From assembly GCF_000189635.1 (NCBI RefSeq), contig NW_002476251.1, positions 124,001 to 188,000 on the forward strand: 64,000 bases of DNA. Direction: 5' to 3'. This stretch comes from Tetrahymena thermophila SB210. Taxonomy: Eukaryota > Ciliophora > Oligohymenophorea > Hymenostomatida > Tetrahymenidae. Under the pieces are notes generated by a model. That model was not told where the DNA came from. It worked only from the letters and a program-made list of their open reading frames with translations, and ran no database searches. The position numbers were made by a program, and so were the translations under genes. This document shows positions 11,331 to 24,321 of the stretch, piece by piece (within the stretch, counting starts at the first letter, position 1; the number at the start of each line of letters is the position of its first letter).

Positions 11331-13961
11331 TTAAATTAGTTAGCCTCAAAAAAAATTTTTTTAAACAAGAACCAAAATGATTAATGCCTTTAGCACAATA
11401 GAAGCTATTCAGCAAAATTAAAAAATTTAAAGCTCCCTTATGTATCTTAATTGATATAATAATTTAAATGTTTGTTGTTATTAATTTACTAAGTTAAAAA
11501 ATTTTAATAGGCTAGCTATACAAGCAATTAAATTAATTTATAATTTTTCGCGCAATAGATTGATTTGTATTTTGAAATTTGCATCAAACATTAAATCATA
11601 TCTTTAATTCAAAAATTGTTTATTTGTATAGCAGCAATATAGCAAATAAATAAAAAATAAATGAATAAATTAGCCAATTTCAGCGAGATAGTTGTTTAAG
11701 TATTAATTGCTTAGTTAGTTAGTTAAATAAATAATTTAAATTTAATTTTTTTAAGACAAAAAATATTTAAAAAATAAAATGTAAGCTAATTTTTCAAATT
11801 ATTTGGAATATAAATTAAAAATTTAGAACTTATTAAGTAATCTGTAATCAAATAACATCAAATGATATAAGAAACAATCATAAATAATATATTTAAAAAA
11901 TTTGTATATCCTTTCTTTAAAGTAGTCGTTAAAAATTAAAGCTTCTACTATAACAAAATGTATATTAAATTTACATCTGAAGAAGTCTTTTGAAAGTTTA
12001 AATTAAGAAAAATGTAGAATCTGCAATTTTATTTTATTTATGGATTAAGAATATTTTACTAACACTCTCTATCTGATAAGTAAGTAAGTAAGTCTTACTA
12101 TTTTTTGAAAGCTTTTGAAAAAGATAAAGAGAATAATTTCATTTGCTACCTGATTTACAATATTCATTTATAAAATTACCTGAAATGGTCATTTTTCTTT
12201 TAAATTACATTCAAAGAAATCAGGCTATTATTAAATATTAATTAGTTATATTAGAATGAATAATTAGAAATAAGCGAGATTTGATTTATGTATAGATGTT
12301 TATCAGAACTAATTAATATCTAATCCATTTTTAATCAATATGAACATTTAAGCACAAATAATACTAAAATCTTTTATAGTAATTAATATTTGTTTCTAAC
12401 ATTTTTAATTTTTAGATTTAATAAAAAATAAAAAAGTAAATTGTTTCTTCGCTTATGATATCAAAGTATAATAACAATAATCTTAATAGAGGATAAGTAT
12501 TCAGTTACTTTATTGTAGTAAAATTTTTCTTTCAATATATTTATTTATTTAATTATTATTATTTTAATAATATTATCAGAAAAAATATTTGATTTGCAAA
12601 ATTCAAATTGGTGTCTTATTTTGCTTATAGAAAGAAGAAATACAAGCATTTTCAAAAATTATTTATTACATAGAGTTAATTTGACATAAAGTAAAAAATG
12701 ATTGAATGAATGAATGCTGATTAATAAGTTATGTTGAAAATTAATTTTTATTCCTTCTTAAACATTCTAAAGAAAAGAAATAAAAATATTTTAACTCGTC
12801 TAATAATTTCTTTTAATTATTTATTTAATAATAATCAAAAATAAATTTAAAAGGTAAATTGATATTAAATTTATTTAATAATAACCATAATAAATTTAAA
12901 GGATAAATTAAGATTAAATTTACTTATCAATAAAATCTTAATAAAGAAAGTAAATTATTTTGAATAAAAAAAATTAATTAATTAATTATTAATAGATTTT
13001 TCTAACAAGCTTTATTAGCATACATTTCAAGACAGTCAATTGGATTTTTATATTCTCTCTTTTTTGATAATTTATTTTTGTTGAGTAAAAAAGCATATTA
13101 ATCTAAACTCAAAATATAGATTGATATTAATTCGTATCTAGATATTTATCATATATATATAAATTAATATTAATGAGAAAAAAAGCCAACTGAGGAAAAG
13201 TTAAGTTATTAAAATTAATTAATTAATTGGTAATACCTTAAGCTAATTGATGATGATTTGAATAAATTTGAATCTCAAACTACATTTATAAAATAATAGC
13301 TAGATGATTTTGAAAATAAATATATGAGAGGGAGAAAAAGTATACAAATTATAAAAATAAATATATAATTATTTGATTTGAGAGAAGCTGTATGGTTAAT
13401 AATGAATGACAGCTTGAACAGTAATAATACAAAAGTAAATCAAAGTAAAATATGATAGGCAATAAAGAAATTTGTAAACAGCGTATTCAAAATAACAATT
13501 TGGTATGAATAAAATCATATATGGTTATGGCTATGAGGAAGTGAGAAAGAGATAATACATTGTGTATAGAATCTTAGATAGAATAACTAAATAAAGAATG
13601 GAAATTTTTATAATTTGCTTGCTTTTTTTGCTACTTCTTTAATATAGATAGGGTTAATATCAGAATATATGACTAATTTGAAAAAAGTATAATCTGCTTG
13701 TTTGAAGAGGAAAATAAAGACAGGCAATAAATTAATTTCCTTGGCGCTGAATAAATAACTGAGAAAAAGAATAATAAACCTCAAAAAAATCTTAAAATAA
13801 TTAAAGCAGGTGTATAGCGAGTCTTTAAAAATACACATTTTTAATTCGATTACATTTCAAGTTAGCCAAATATCCAACAAGTAGATTAATTATCAAACGC
13901 ATAAGATAGCTGGTATATATATTTAGCGTTTCACTCTTCTTTAACTTATATTTTCATAATT
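11331..13961. other. AT-rich intergenic region with short tandem repeat
   Basis: This is 2.6 kb between two divergent genes. No supported gene was found. It contains a GTAA/AAGT microsatellite near 12078-12095 and a 50-bp direct repeat (separate entry). Reading frames here are short or made almost only of Ile/Phe/Leu/Tyr/Lys/Asn, as expected for A+T noise. Confidence 0.6.
12821..12919. repeat. 50-bp tandem direct repeat, two copies
   Basis: The units 12821-12870 and 12871-12919 share TTATTTAATAATAA, an ATAAATTTAAA core and an ATTAAAT end, with a few substitutions and indels. Intergenic; no coding role seen. Confidence 0.7.
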
Positions 13962-16380
13962 ATGGATACAACTACACCTCTTCCTTTATCAGCTTATGGA
14001 AATATATCCTCTGCTGCAAAATAGCAAAATCACTTTATGTTTAACTTTGATTCAGCGGCCATAAAAAATATGAATTCTGTAACTACAAATACTGCTGGAA
14101 AACCTCAGCTTCCTCAATTTAACACAGCTGATAACCAAAAATATGAATGGGAATCAAATTTAAACGGAGGTGCCTTGCATAGTCCTAATATATTTTCAGC
14201 TAAAGCTTTTGCCTATACTCCTATAATGACTGGAGGTCCTTATTCAAGTTTAGGAAAGGGATAAAACTACTTTAATTTTCCAAACACTTCTATAGATGAT
14301 TCAAATACAATCTAATAAATTCACAACGTTGGAAATCCCAACGGTCCTAATGGCGCTCCTTTTACTGCAACCTAGCAATAATTTTAATAAATATGCGGAG
14401 ACAATTTAAATTTGTATGGAAATAATGCTTTCAATAGTAATAATATTTAAGCTGCAGTGGCTGCAAATCCTTTAATGTAGGCTTAGCAATAGAATTATTA
14501 AGCTCCAGGGAATGGTGCTATCAACATCTTGCAAGCTTAAAAGATGAGTGAAGAAGCTCAAACACCATTTTAAATGGAAGGGGCCTTTTAATTTGGAAAT
14601 TTCAATGGGCAATCAATCAATAATTAAAATGGTAATGGTTTAAGCACCTAGGCTGCTATTATTAGTGTTGGAGCTAACAACAAGCCAGGTCAAAATGGAG
14701 TAATAAAACTAAAAGCTATTTTACTTTATTTAATTATATATTTTTAATTTATTTTAGGTAGTCCAGTAAGGTTAATTCATCACTCAACCTCAATAGTTCT
14801 CATAGCAATCAAGCTAATAGGGGTAGTAACAATAATAGATTTCTTAATAGCAATAATAGACTCAATAATAGCAATAGTTTTAAAATTTTTAGAAAAATCA
14901 ATACTTAAATAACGCATTATGCAATTTTAGCAACTAACCAAGCGACTAATAATATTAAGATTAGCTATAACCTAATGCTTAAAATGGAGCTCCAAATCCT
15001 TAATAACTAGGTGCTCCTCTAAATTCATCAGAAAGAAAAAAACCACAACTTTAAATTCAATTACCACAAAATAACAACAACTAGAACCCATAATAAACCA
15101 ATCCTACAAATGCAAATAACTCTTAAAATAATTAGAATGGACCTCTCAGCACTACTGAAGGAAATAGCTATTATTTATAACAATAATATAGCTTAGGGTT
15201 AGCCCCATTCACTCCTATTGGGCCACCGACAATGAACATTTAAACTATAAATGGAGCTCCACCATCTTCACAATTCACTCAATTTACAGCAAGACCTAAT
15301 TAACAATTTGAAAACTTTTTCTTTAATCAAGCAAATATGTCTTAAATACCAGATTCATACCAACTTTTAACTCCAGGTGGAAATACAGGTTATAATAAAT
15401 AGCCATTCTTCTTCCCTACAAGCGCAGATTAACAGACTCAATTCATTCAATAATAGTATGCAGTACAAACTCCTAATCCCCACCATCCTAATGGTTAGTA
15501 GTATATTTAACAGCATTAAAATTAATTCCCTTTACAGTAATAATAATAGCATGCTCAATAGCAATAATCATCATAATTCTAATAGTAGTAGTAATAATAA
15601 TAATAATAATAACAACAACAATAAAATAGCCAATAATAGTAGTTTTTATAGCAATAAAATTAAGCATTAGGCATAGATGTTAATAATCCACAATAAAATA
15701 GTATAGATAAAAAAGATTAGAAAGGAAAACCATTCAACTTAAAATTAGATGTATCATAAAAAGATAATAATAATGGAAAAGTTTCAAGTTTTGATAAAGC
15801 CCTTTCTGCAGAAAAGAAAAAAAGTACGATGAATTTAGGAAGTGGAATTATAGATTCAGCTGGTAAATTGGCTGGTAATACTCCAAACGAAGATGATAAA
15901 GATAAAAATATATTAAGTATTCTCTAAAAAAACAATCCTCAAAATAATATTAATCCCAGTAGTTACTTGGATGCAGCAAACATGAGTTTAATCATAGATT
16001 TCTATCAAAAAGCTAATTCAGAAAAGAAGCAATAATTGTATGAATTCCTTTCAAACTAGTAAAATGATGACAAAGATGATAATTAAAAAAATAAATCTCA
16101 AAAGATAATTGAATACATAATCACTGCCAATACAAAACGCATAGGAACTCTAACTCTTTAACAAAGATTAGAAAAAATTTAAAAATACAGAGAAAAAAGA
16201 GAAAGAAGAGCATAAACTTCATTAGTTAAGTACAAGAAACAACAAATAGCTGTCTCTAAAAAACCAAGAGATAAAAATGGTAAGTTCCTTAAATAGGAGG
16301 GTAAAAACGGATAGAAGTAAAAAAAATTAAAAAACAAAGAGTTGACTTAGGAAGAGCCAACTTAGGATTAATAAATCTGA
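13962..16380 (+). CDS. polyglutamine-rich CCT-motif protein
   Basis: Two exons, 13962-14699 and 14758-16380, flank a 58-nt intron (GTAATA...TTTTAG) and give 786 residues. The first 700 residues are low complexity: Asn, Gln, Pro, Gly and Ser rich, with a run of 15 Gln at residues 521-535 (15580-15624), 12 of them spelled TAA or TAG. The C terminus carries a basic block at residues 716-758 (16165-16293): QKYREKRERR, then VKYKKQQIAVSKKPRDKNGKF, then LK. That is exactly the 43-residue length of the CCT motif of CONSTANS, CO-like and TOC1/PRR proteins, with the characteristic YREKRxxR, IRY-like VKY, and RPRxxGxFVK-like end. In plants CCT motifs act in nuclear import and in NF-Y or DNA binding. A nuclear regulatory role here is inference. 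No B-box or receiver domain is present in this protein. Confidence 0.85.
15580..15624 (+). repeat. polyglutamine tract (15 codons) inside the CCT-motif gene
   Basis: In frame the codons are mixed TAA, TAG and CAA, all Gln under the ciliate code. The mixed spelling (TAA, TAG x3, TAA x7, CAA x3, TAA) argues against pure slippage of one triplet, although the seven-TAA core may be slippage-prone. Confidence 0.85.
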
Positions 16381-17234
16381 GTCTTTTTGTCAGTATATCT
16401 GTTAGCTAGCCTAGTTTATAATAATTCGTAATATTAACCATAAAAAAACAATAAAATATATTTTAAATCATTCATCAACTCATTAAATTAAAAAATAAAA
16501 CCAAAGAGCAAGTGAGTAAATAAGTAAGTAAGTAAGTTAATAAGTAAAAAAATATTTCTAATTATATAATCTAGCTTGCCAATATTTAAATAATATTCTT
16601 TTAATATAAACTATTTCAAGTTATCTTCCAAAAAACAAAGTCTATCTCTTATAAATATTCAAATATATTAATAAATAACTAATAAAATAAATAAATAATC
16701 GCATTCTATCATTTTGTCTTGCTATTCATTCATATATATATCTATCTATCTCATTGTTTAAAATAAAATCTTAATTTGTATTGTCAAAATTTTTAATAGT
16801 TTTTAAACAATTTTATCAGTTGAAAAAAAATTGACCAAGATGCATACAATTTATAAATAAAATTATTTAAATAATAATTATTGTTCAAAATTAAGGCATG
16901 GATTGATATATTTATTAATTTAAATAATTTTTAAATATTTTAAGCAATTTTTAAATCTATTATTTTAGTTATTTTTTTGTAAAATACATTTATAATATTT
17001 AATAAATTTCCACTTAGGGATAATAATAAAAGCTATTTTTGGTGTTGATTTTAATGAGCATTCATAATTTTATTACTTATTTTAAGTTAAGTGTAAATAT
17101 CGCTTATCTTACTTAGTAAATAACTATTAAATATTGCTTTTTTCATTCACTTTTGTTTACTTTTGAGTATTAGAAAAATTATTTTTGTTATCAATAAAAT
17201 ACTCTATAAAGTCATAGATTGTTTAAAAAATATT
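16381..17234. other. convergent intergenic spacer
   Basis: Lies between the 3' ends of the CCT-motif gene (+) and the patatin gene (-). It contains a GTAA tetranucleotide run near 16515-16545 and a TATC/TATA run near 16730-16752. No gene supported. Confidence 0.6.
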
Positions 17235-18245
17235 TCATGCCATTTTAAATGCTCTTAGAAGCTTTTATTATTGCTTATGAGAAGATAAATAGCCTCTTAA
17301 AAAGTATTCATCAGCAATTTCATGACTAAAATTAAAGTAATCAATAGGAAATTTCAAAGTTTCATCTGGATCAATATGAATCACACTTAAAAAATCTGGT
17401 CTCACTCTCACTACTGGAAACTCGCTACAAATTTTAGGTAGTACATTTAAAAAAATACAATCTGAGTCTTAATTTCTAAATGGAAGTGCCATTGTAAAAC
17501 CACCATCTACAGCTGAAATTCCTTGATAATAATCAGAAAACCTGCCTGTTGTAACAAATGGTATTGCACATGAGCAAGAAATTGCTTCACCAAACTCCTA
17601 AGAGTCTGTAAAGTTATCGATTAATTATTTTGTTATACCTACAACATATTTTCTAGGTGATATATATAGATGAAGTGTGCCATTAAAAGGAACATTTAAG
17701 CTTTTAGCTTCCAAATATGCTTTAACTGCTTGTTCTTTTACATATTTAGTAGCATTAAAAAAACCAAGCTTTTCATTATTAATTGACTTTAGACTCTCTC
17801 TTATATATTTTTCATACCAATATTTCATATCTTTATCAGAATAAACTGAGCAAACAAAAAAGCTAGCTATACAGCTACCTGATGAAACTCCTCCAACCCT
17901 ATATTCCTTTAGAATTTTCTTAGGAATAAACTCTGATAACCCATGCATATAGCCAGCCTGATAACTTATTGCGCAACCACCTCCACTAAGCAATAACTCC
18001 TTCTCATAATCAACTTTCACTTATTCTTAGTAATTATTTTAGTTTGCATTAGAAGGAATATCAGAAAACTATTTTATATTACTAATATTCGAGAAACAAA
18101 ACTTAGGGATATTACATTTTTTAACATAATAAGCACTGGTAGATAATTTGGATTATTTTTTGAATAATTATTTTTCAATTGCATTATTAAATTATTGGTA
18201 TTTAAATTTACAGAAATATCTTTCTGATTACAAAATTGATTTCAT
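17235..18245 (-). CDS. patatin-like phospholipase/acyl hydrolase
   Basis: A single exon of 336 residues on the minus strand (ATG 18245-18243, TGA 17237-17235). Patatin/PNPLA enzymes hydrolyse acyl esters of phospholipids or neutral lipids with a Ser-Asp dyad. All family marks are visible: the oxyanion glycine loop SGGGCAISYQAG (GGG at 88-90), the nucleophile elbow GVSSG (Ser121), and the DGG motif with catalytic Asp247 (AVDGGF). The patatin domain fills about residues 83-320. The first 75 residues are polar with several cysteines and have no obvious signal peptide. The start was set at 18245 because the frame stays open and coding-like above the patatin domain, and this is an in-frame ATG. 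Substrate and cell location cannot be told from sequence. Confidence 0.9.
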
Positions 18246-18792
18246 TATTAAAGTATTTTTAAATTATACCTGTTCGAATTTTGATTAAATTTTCTTTTTT
18301 AAATTTCAAAAATATATTTGCAAAATAAAAATTAGCTATTTATTTTTTATTTGAATGCAATTTAATAAAAGTTAGAATATTTTAAAATTTAAGTTTTTTT
18401 ATTCTGAAATTAAAAATATCTAAACTTTGAAAAGAGTTTTTATTATTTTTATTAAATTTTTTTGAATACCCACATTTAAAATCTATTTTAAGAATGATTA
18501 ATTATAATTATTAATATTGATATCTAATATAGATTAATAAACAAATTCATTTTTTATAAAAAAAAATATTTACTGAATCACTCATTTATTACCAGTAACC
18601 AAGTATATTTAAAAAAGAAAATAATTATCAATATGTAGTTATTAAAGGTACTAATTAAAAACATATAATTAAAAAAAACAAAATATGTAATTAAATGCAA
18701 ATAGATGGATCAATCATTTTTTAGTGCTTCTTTTATTTTTACTCATAGTTTAATAAATTATAATAAAAAATTGTGTTTTTGATAAACCAAAA
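18246..18792. other. AT-rich spacer
   Basis: No gene, RNA or repeat of note. Lies between two minus-strand genes. Confidence 0.6.
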
Positions 18793-21700
18793 TCAAAGGT
18801 CATATCCCATAGAGCGGTAGTACATTAAAAACATTTAGAGCTTTTCTTGTTTTTGATTGCTGTAAGATTATAACATTTCTAGACTTGGAGTCATTTAGAT
18901 AGCATTGTGTTATTAAATACTAAAAAAATCTTCATTATTAACAAATAAACCCTATTCAACTATCAACAAACAGTCTTATAATTAAGTAATATGTCTTAAA
19001 AGCTCAATTTGAGCTTCTTTCATTTATTTACTTAAGGATTCTTGCAAAGAAATAATGTGAAAATGAAGATGAACATAGAAGTTTGCTGAATAATTAGGAG
19101 TATCTTCAATAGGTACGTGCTTTTTTAACTCGTTCGAAACTTAAGGATTAAGCCTTTGTAGCCTCTTTATGGTCAATTTTTAAAGAGATGAAACAGAATT
19201 AAAAATCATGTCATTCTATTTTCTCAACTTTTCCATGAATTTTGAATACTCAGGAGATAAGCAAAATACTTCCCAACGATCTAAGGATTCATCAACTTTT
19301 ACATAAGCATCGAGTTACTCTTCTAATTCTTTTCTGATTAAGTATAACTTTTTCAAAATGAAAAAGCTTACAACTACCCAAAAGTTACTTTTAGCCTATA
19401 AGATCTAATTTATAATATATAAAATATAAATTTTATCAAATATTTATTTTTTATTAAAGTTACATCTTCAGCTCTCTCAACAGTCTGAGCCAACACATTA
19501 AATTTATCTAATTCCTCTTACAGAATTCTGACATTTGTGTCAAATATTTATTTGTCGTTTATGAGACTTTTGAATTCATCTTATTGATTTTCATTATCAG
19601 CTCTTAAACGAGAAACTTACATTACTGGCTCATGCTAATTTTACTACTACTACTGTTTTAAATCAATTTACTACTCACCTATTATTTTTGATTACAAAAA
19701 TTAAACTTGATCGTTTTTTTAATTAATAAATACCTATATTATTTACTGGTTTATTTTGACTAATCTATTAAGGAATCTTTTTGGAAACATCCATTTATTC
19801 AACAATTTACTGTTGTTGAGGATTTTTATTTTAATTGGTTATAGATAATCTTAAATTTTCTTGTACAATCTACTATTCGATAAAATCATTTTACTTTTTT
19901 TCTTCAACTTTTTAAGCTTCTTCAGATTTTTGGCTTTTTTAAATGCTATTTTTCAAACTTTTCTTTTGTTTTGAAATAAAATCAATTTTTTATTTTTTCT
20001 TGACCAAGAATATTGATTTGTTATTTAAATTATTATCATTCATATCTTGGATCAAATTAAAATCATCTACTTCATCTTCTTATGCTATTTGTTACAAAGA
20101 TTAAACCTGGTCATTTTAACCTCTTATAATTGACCATTCCTATGATTAATTTGTAGAAATAGAGTTCAATGAAGTTGAATCTTACTAATATCCTTTTATA
20201 TTAAGATTAGCTTAAGGTTGCTATTAATTTTATTAGTTCTACTATATCATATTAACCTAAGGATACTGTTATTTTTAAGTATTTACTTTGTTTTAATCTG
20301 AATTTTAATTATTCTAAACATAATTTTATTAACTCAGTTGGTTATTAGTAAAATTTTATTGTTAGATTTAGTTTTACTGCTTTAATTAACTTTACTACTG
20401 AGTTTAATAATTTAGCTAATTATTTTCCAATCTAGTATTTTGATTTACAGTGTTGTTGTTATAATTATTATTTAAGTTTATATTCTAAGGATATTTTTAT
20501 TAAGTATTACCTGGGTTGATGTTATTATTTGTATTCATTGCAGGATACTTATTTTATTGATTTAAATTATTCTATTGTTAAATAAACTAATTTTGTACAG
20601 ACATATTCATTCCTTGCATATTCTAAGAATAGCTATTTTATTTATTCTGTGAAATACTATTAGTTGTATTTTATTGAAATAACTATGGATTTTGTTGCTA
20701 ATATTACTGATATTAGAGAGCTTATTTTTATTGTTCTTACTATTCAAGCTATTGATTATGATAGGGTAAATTTTACTAATTTCTATTCATATTTACATCA
20801 GCACCAAATCTTGGGTATTTTTATTAAGAACAGTTCATATCTTCTTTTTATGGTGCATTTATATTAGTTGGTGCCAAATTTTATCTTTGCATTTAAGGAT
20901 ACTTTTAATCTATAGCATTTTAATTTTATTGCTTTTAAATTTATTGCTAGTTTTTGTTAGCAAGCTAATTTGGTTCTCTTTAAGAACTCAAAACTGATTA
21001 TCTTAAGATACTTTCATTAGCTGTTATTAAAAATTAATCAAAATTAGCTGCAAGACAGTCACCATTGTAATCGCCTTAACCTGGCATCATGTGCTCAATT
21101 GGCTGCTTAAATTAAGCAGACTAATTAAATAAGGGTTAAACGCTCAAGGTGGGATATTTTACATTTTATTTTGAACCATACATATCCTGATTTGATTGAA
21201 TTTACTTTGAAGAATTTAATGAATCGTAATTAAGAGAGTTTTATGTTGGATATTGCTACAATTAATTCTAATTTTTGTTTGTTAGTTATTACAACTAAGC
21301 TTGATTCTATCCACTTTGATCATTAAAGTTGCCAGTAAGCGCTAGTTAAGGATACCTTTCTGCTAAATTTGCAGTAGAGGGATTCAAAAATGAAGATAAT
21401 TACAGATTCCAGTCTTATTTTTATTTCTATCCTAAAATATAATTTTTGATGCAATCGTGGCTTAGTATTTGTACCCAATTAATTCTTTTAGCAGGGTCAA
21501 TTTACAACAAAGAGAATAATAGTTGAGCCATTTAGCTAGAAATAATTCTAGTTGAAGGTATGACTAACTATCCAAGCTAAAATGAAGGCTCAGACAAAAA
21601 CAGAAGTTAAAACAAAAGGATTCCTAAACTCCAGCTATCTGATTTTTCTCTATTATAAGATTTTCTATCTTATTATGTTTCTGGCGCTTCATTAATTCTA

Positions 21701-22366
21701 TATTACAGGGAGCTATTCTTCTAATAGAATAGAGTTTTGAATAAACCAAAATCATCTACTCTAATAGCTTCTTCCTCTCCAATCAAAATATTATTTAAAG
21801 TAATATCTCTGTATTTAACCTAATTAAGATAAATATTAAATAAATATCATTTATAAAATAAAGGAAAGTGCTTCAATATTCTTTGCGAATGTTTATTTTT
21901 AAGGATTAATATTAAATTTGCTTTATTTTTATACACCTAACATTTATAAAAACAATTTTTATTATTTTACTTTTTGAGAGTATGATTCAAAATATCCATA
22001 ATATATCTAAATAAAATAGTTGATGCATTCTTTTTCAGAAAGCATCTACTTGTAATTCAAATAGTTTTTTAAGGTATCATATTTATTATTTTAGTAAATA
22101 AGATAAATGTTGTTCTAAGTATATGCCACATCTATTAAAGCCATAACATTTTTGGCATTCTTTTACTTTAGCTACTGATGAATAATTATTTCGTTTTCTA
22201 AATTTATTCTAATTAGTGAGCCATCAGGGATTTTCTTTTGGTTAATTATTTTTATAAAGACATCTTTACCATTCTTAGTATTGTAACCATAGTAATTTTC
22301 TGCTAAAATAGAGTCTTCTTTTCTAGAATAAATGCTGTAGTCTTTTATCTGCTTATTTAGATGCAT
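18793..22366 (-). CDS. divergent protein kinase with long Q/N-rich (prion-like) tail
   Basis: Four exons, 22366-21971, 21819-19734, 19678-19464 and 19404-18793 (introns 151, 55 and 59 nt), give 1102 residues. The N-terminal kinase domain (about 1-255) keeps the ATP-site Lys (VFIKII, K39), catalytic Asp (YRD, D137), metal-binding Asn142, DFG (155-157), EAPE (176-179), SDSWSLGILLF and an Arg near DPAKRI. It lacks a recognisable glycine loop (DSILAENYYGY in its place). The Lys normally two residues after the HRD Asp is Thr139, and the HRD His is Tyr. From about 290 to 800 the protein is extremely rich in Gln and Asn, with Tyr, Pro and Met scattered through it, a prion-like composition. A coiled-coil segment (about 830-900) and a helical C-terminal domain (900-1102) follow. 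Activity is possible but may be weak. The N-terminal kinase plus long tail recalls Atg1/ULK layout, but no specific subfamily can be assigned. Confidence 0.85.
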
Positions 22367-22813
22367 ACTTGAATTTATATATTTATTTTATTTCCTATCT
22401 TATTAGAATATCTTTTTACAACAACTTGTATTTAATTACTAAAATTTTTATTAAATGAAAAATTTATATTATTAATATTTCAATCTCCTCGGGAGATTTA
22501 TGTAATTAAAAATCTGCAAAGCTAATTCGATCAGAAATAATTTAATTGAGTTATTTGTCTAAAACATCGTTTTAGATATTTTGATTTTCGTGTATTTTTA
22601 TTTAATCAAATTCTATTTATAGCCTAAAATCTATCATCTAATTTACTAACTAATTTACTGAAATTTGCTTTAAATTTAATATCATTTTTTCAAAAAGAAA
22701 TCTTAGCTGGCTAATTAATAGTATTGCAAAATTGATTTTTAATAATATTTTTAATTAATTTATAAATTAAAAAAGATTTATTTCTACCTTCACCTATTAG
22801 ACAACTAATAAAA
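22367..22813. other. divergent promoter region
   Basis: 447 bp between the divergent starts of the Q/N-tailed kinase (-) and the B-box gene (+). It probably carries both promoters. No recognisable element beyond A/T runs and a CTCCTCGGGAG-like GC-richer palindrome near 22484-22495. Confidence 0.5.
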
Positions 22814-24166
22814 ATGGAAAACGAGATATACTGCAGTATCCATAAAAATAAATTAATTGATGCTGTTTGTCTAGAAAAAGAATGCTCTGAAAACTCTCTA
22901 ATATGCTATAACTGTAGAGATACTCATCAAGATCATATTTAATCTTGCATTCATTTGTAAGATCTCATTGAGAACATCGAGAGTAGATTTAATCTATCTG
23001 TAGTAAGTAATGAATTTAACTTTTAGCTGAATAAACTTAAGTTTCTAAAAGAAGATTACTAGCAAAGAATGAATAAGCAAAAACAAAAAATTACATAATT
23101 GATTGATAAATCCCTAAAAGAATTCAATAAATCAATAGATTGTAAAATTTAAAACATAAAATAAAGCTATCATTCACACATTTAATTTATGTAGAAGTTC
23201 AGAAATTTTGGAATGAACAAGTAAAAAGAAAACATTTTTATCCTTGAATAGGCTAAAAATCAATTTAAAATTTCCAAGAAAAATGAAAAAAATAATAGCT
23301 AAATGTTAAATAGCTTAGATCGTAGGTAAAACTCCTTAGAAATTGTGCATCAGGATCTCATTAATAAAGAGTTCTAGTAATCTCAATAATATTATTAATA
23401 GATAGCAGATGATGTAATTCAATATATGAATAATTTTGAAACATTATGGAGAAATCAAACTAAAAATTCTGCCTTTATTTAAGAGATTAGCTCACCCTTA
23501 ACAAATAGCAGAACTTAAATAAACAACACTTGTTTATAGAAAATACATTAAGATATTGAAAATGGTATTTTAAAAAAAGAAAACCCATATCAACAATTTT
23601 TATAAAGTAGTTCTAAACAAAATTAATAAAATATTCATAATTAAATTTACGATGATGAAAAAAGATAAATTGATTAAACTTTTAAAAATAATTATATCAA
23701 CAGAGATTACGAACAAAAATTTGAAAACAATGATTAAGTTGTCCAAATTAATGCAACCAGATGTGAGCAGTCACCTAAAATTTTAAAGGAAGTTTAAGCA
23801 CCATTATTTGGCAATTTTTAGCAAAGCATTATATTTAACTAAAATTAAATCAATGACGATTTATAGCAAATAGGTTCTTAAAGATTATATAATGATAAAT
23901 AGAATTGCTTTTAAAACTCATCATTAATGAACACTAAACCTCAGTAAAATTATGGCCTTGAGAATTCGTAAGCTATAAAATAATATACATTTAGCGATGA
24001 ATAAAAATTCAATAGAGCTTCTTCTGAAAATTTAGCTGGAAAAAAATCAATAAATTCTCAATCAACAAATACTCATAAAAGTAGCAATAGATACTAAAGT
24101 AAAGAATAGAAATCTTAAGATTAATAACAATAATCATAATTAGATTCAAAATAAGCATAAGTTTGA
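22814..24166 (+). CDS. B-box zinc finger coiled-coil protein
   Basis: A single exon of 450 residues. Residues 7-41 fit a B-box type 2 zinc-binding pattern exactly: C7-x2-H10-x8-C19-x4-C24-x6-C31-x2-C34-x3-H38-x2-H41. A helical, Lys/Gln/Glu-rich region (about 45-200) follows, as in the coiled coil of TRIM-type proteins, then a polar Asn/Gln/Ser-rich tail without a domain I recognise. No RING finger precedes the B-box, since it lies at the very N terminus, so E3 ligase activity is not indicated. Many ciliate proteins have this B-box plus coiled-coil layout; it probably acts in protein-protein binding. Confidence 0.88.
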
Positions 24167-24321
24167 TGTTTAAACTTAAAGAGCAGCTAATAATATAAAA
24201 TGCAACAACAAAAAAATTAACGAAAAATTACTTTTTTGAAGAGAGTGGCAGCAAGATTCATCAATTTAAAAAAAGAGAATTTTTATTTTTGAATAATTTA
24301 TGTCATTAAATAATTTTTATC

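Noticed and set aside
13515..13838. Minus-strand frame of 107 codons rich in Phe, Ile, Leu and Tyr
   Set aside because: Composition is what random A+T DNA gives; it ends at TGA (13515-13517) without any domain, and it lies in an otherwise empty promoter region.
15377..15670. Plus-strand Ser/Asn-rich frame over the polyQ region
   Set aside because: A different frame of the CCT-motif gene; TAA/TAG Gln runs read one base off become Asn/Ser runs.
18018..18020. GTG as start of the patatin gene
   Set aside because: The frame continues upstream for 75 coding-like codons to a proper ATG at 18245; ciliates start at ATG.
20664..20867. Plus-strand frame within the Q/N-tailed kinase gene
   Set aside because: Antisense shadow of the Q/N-rich exon; its Ile/Thr/Tyr pattern is the complement of Asn/Gln codons.
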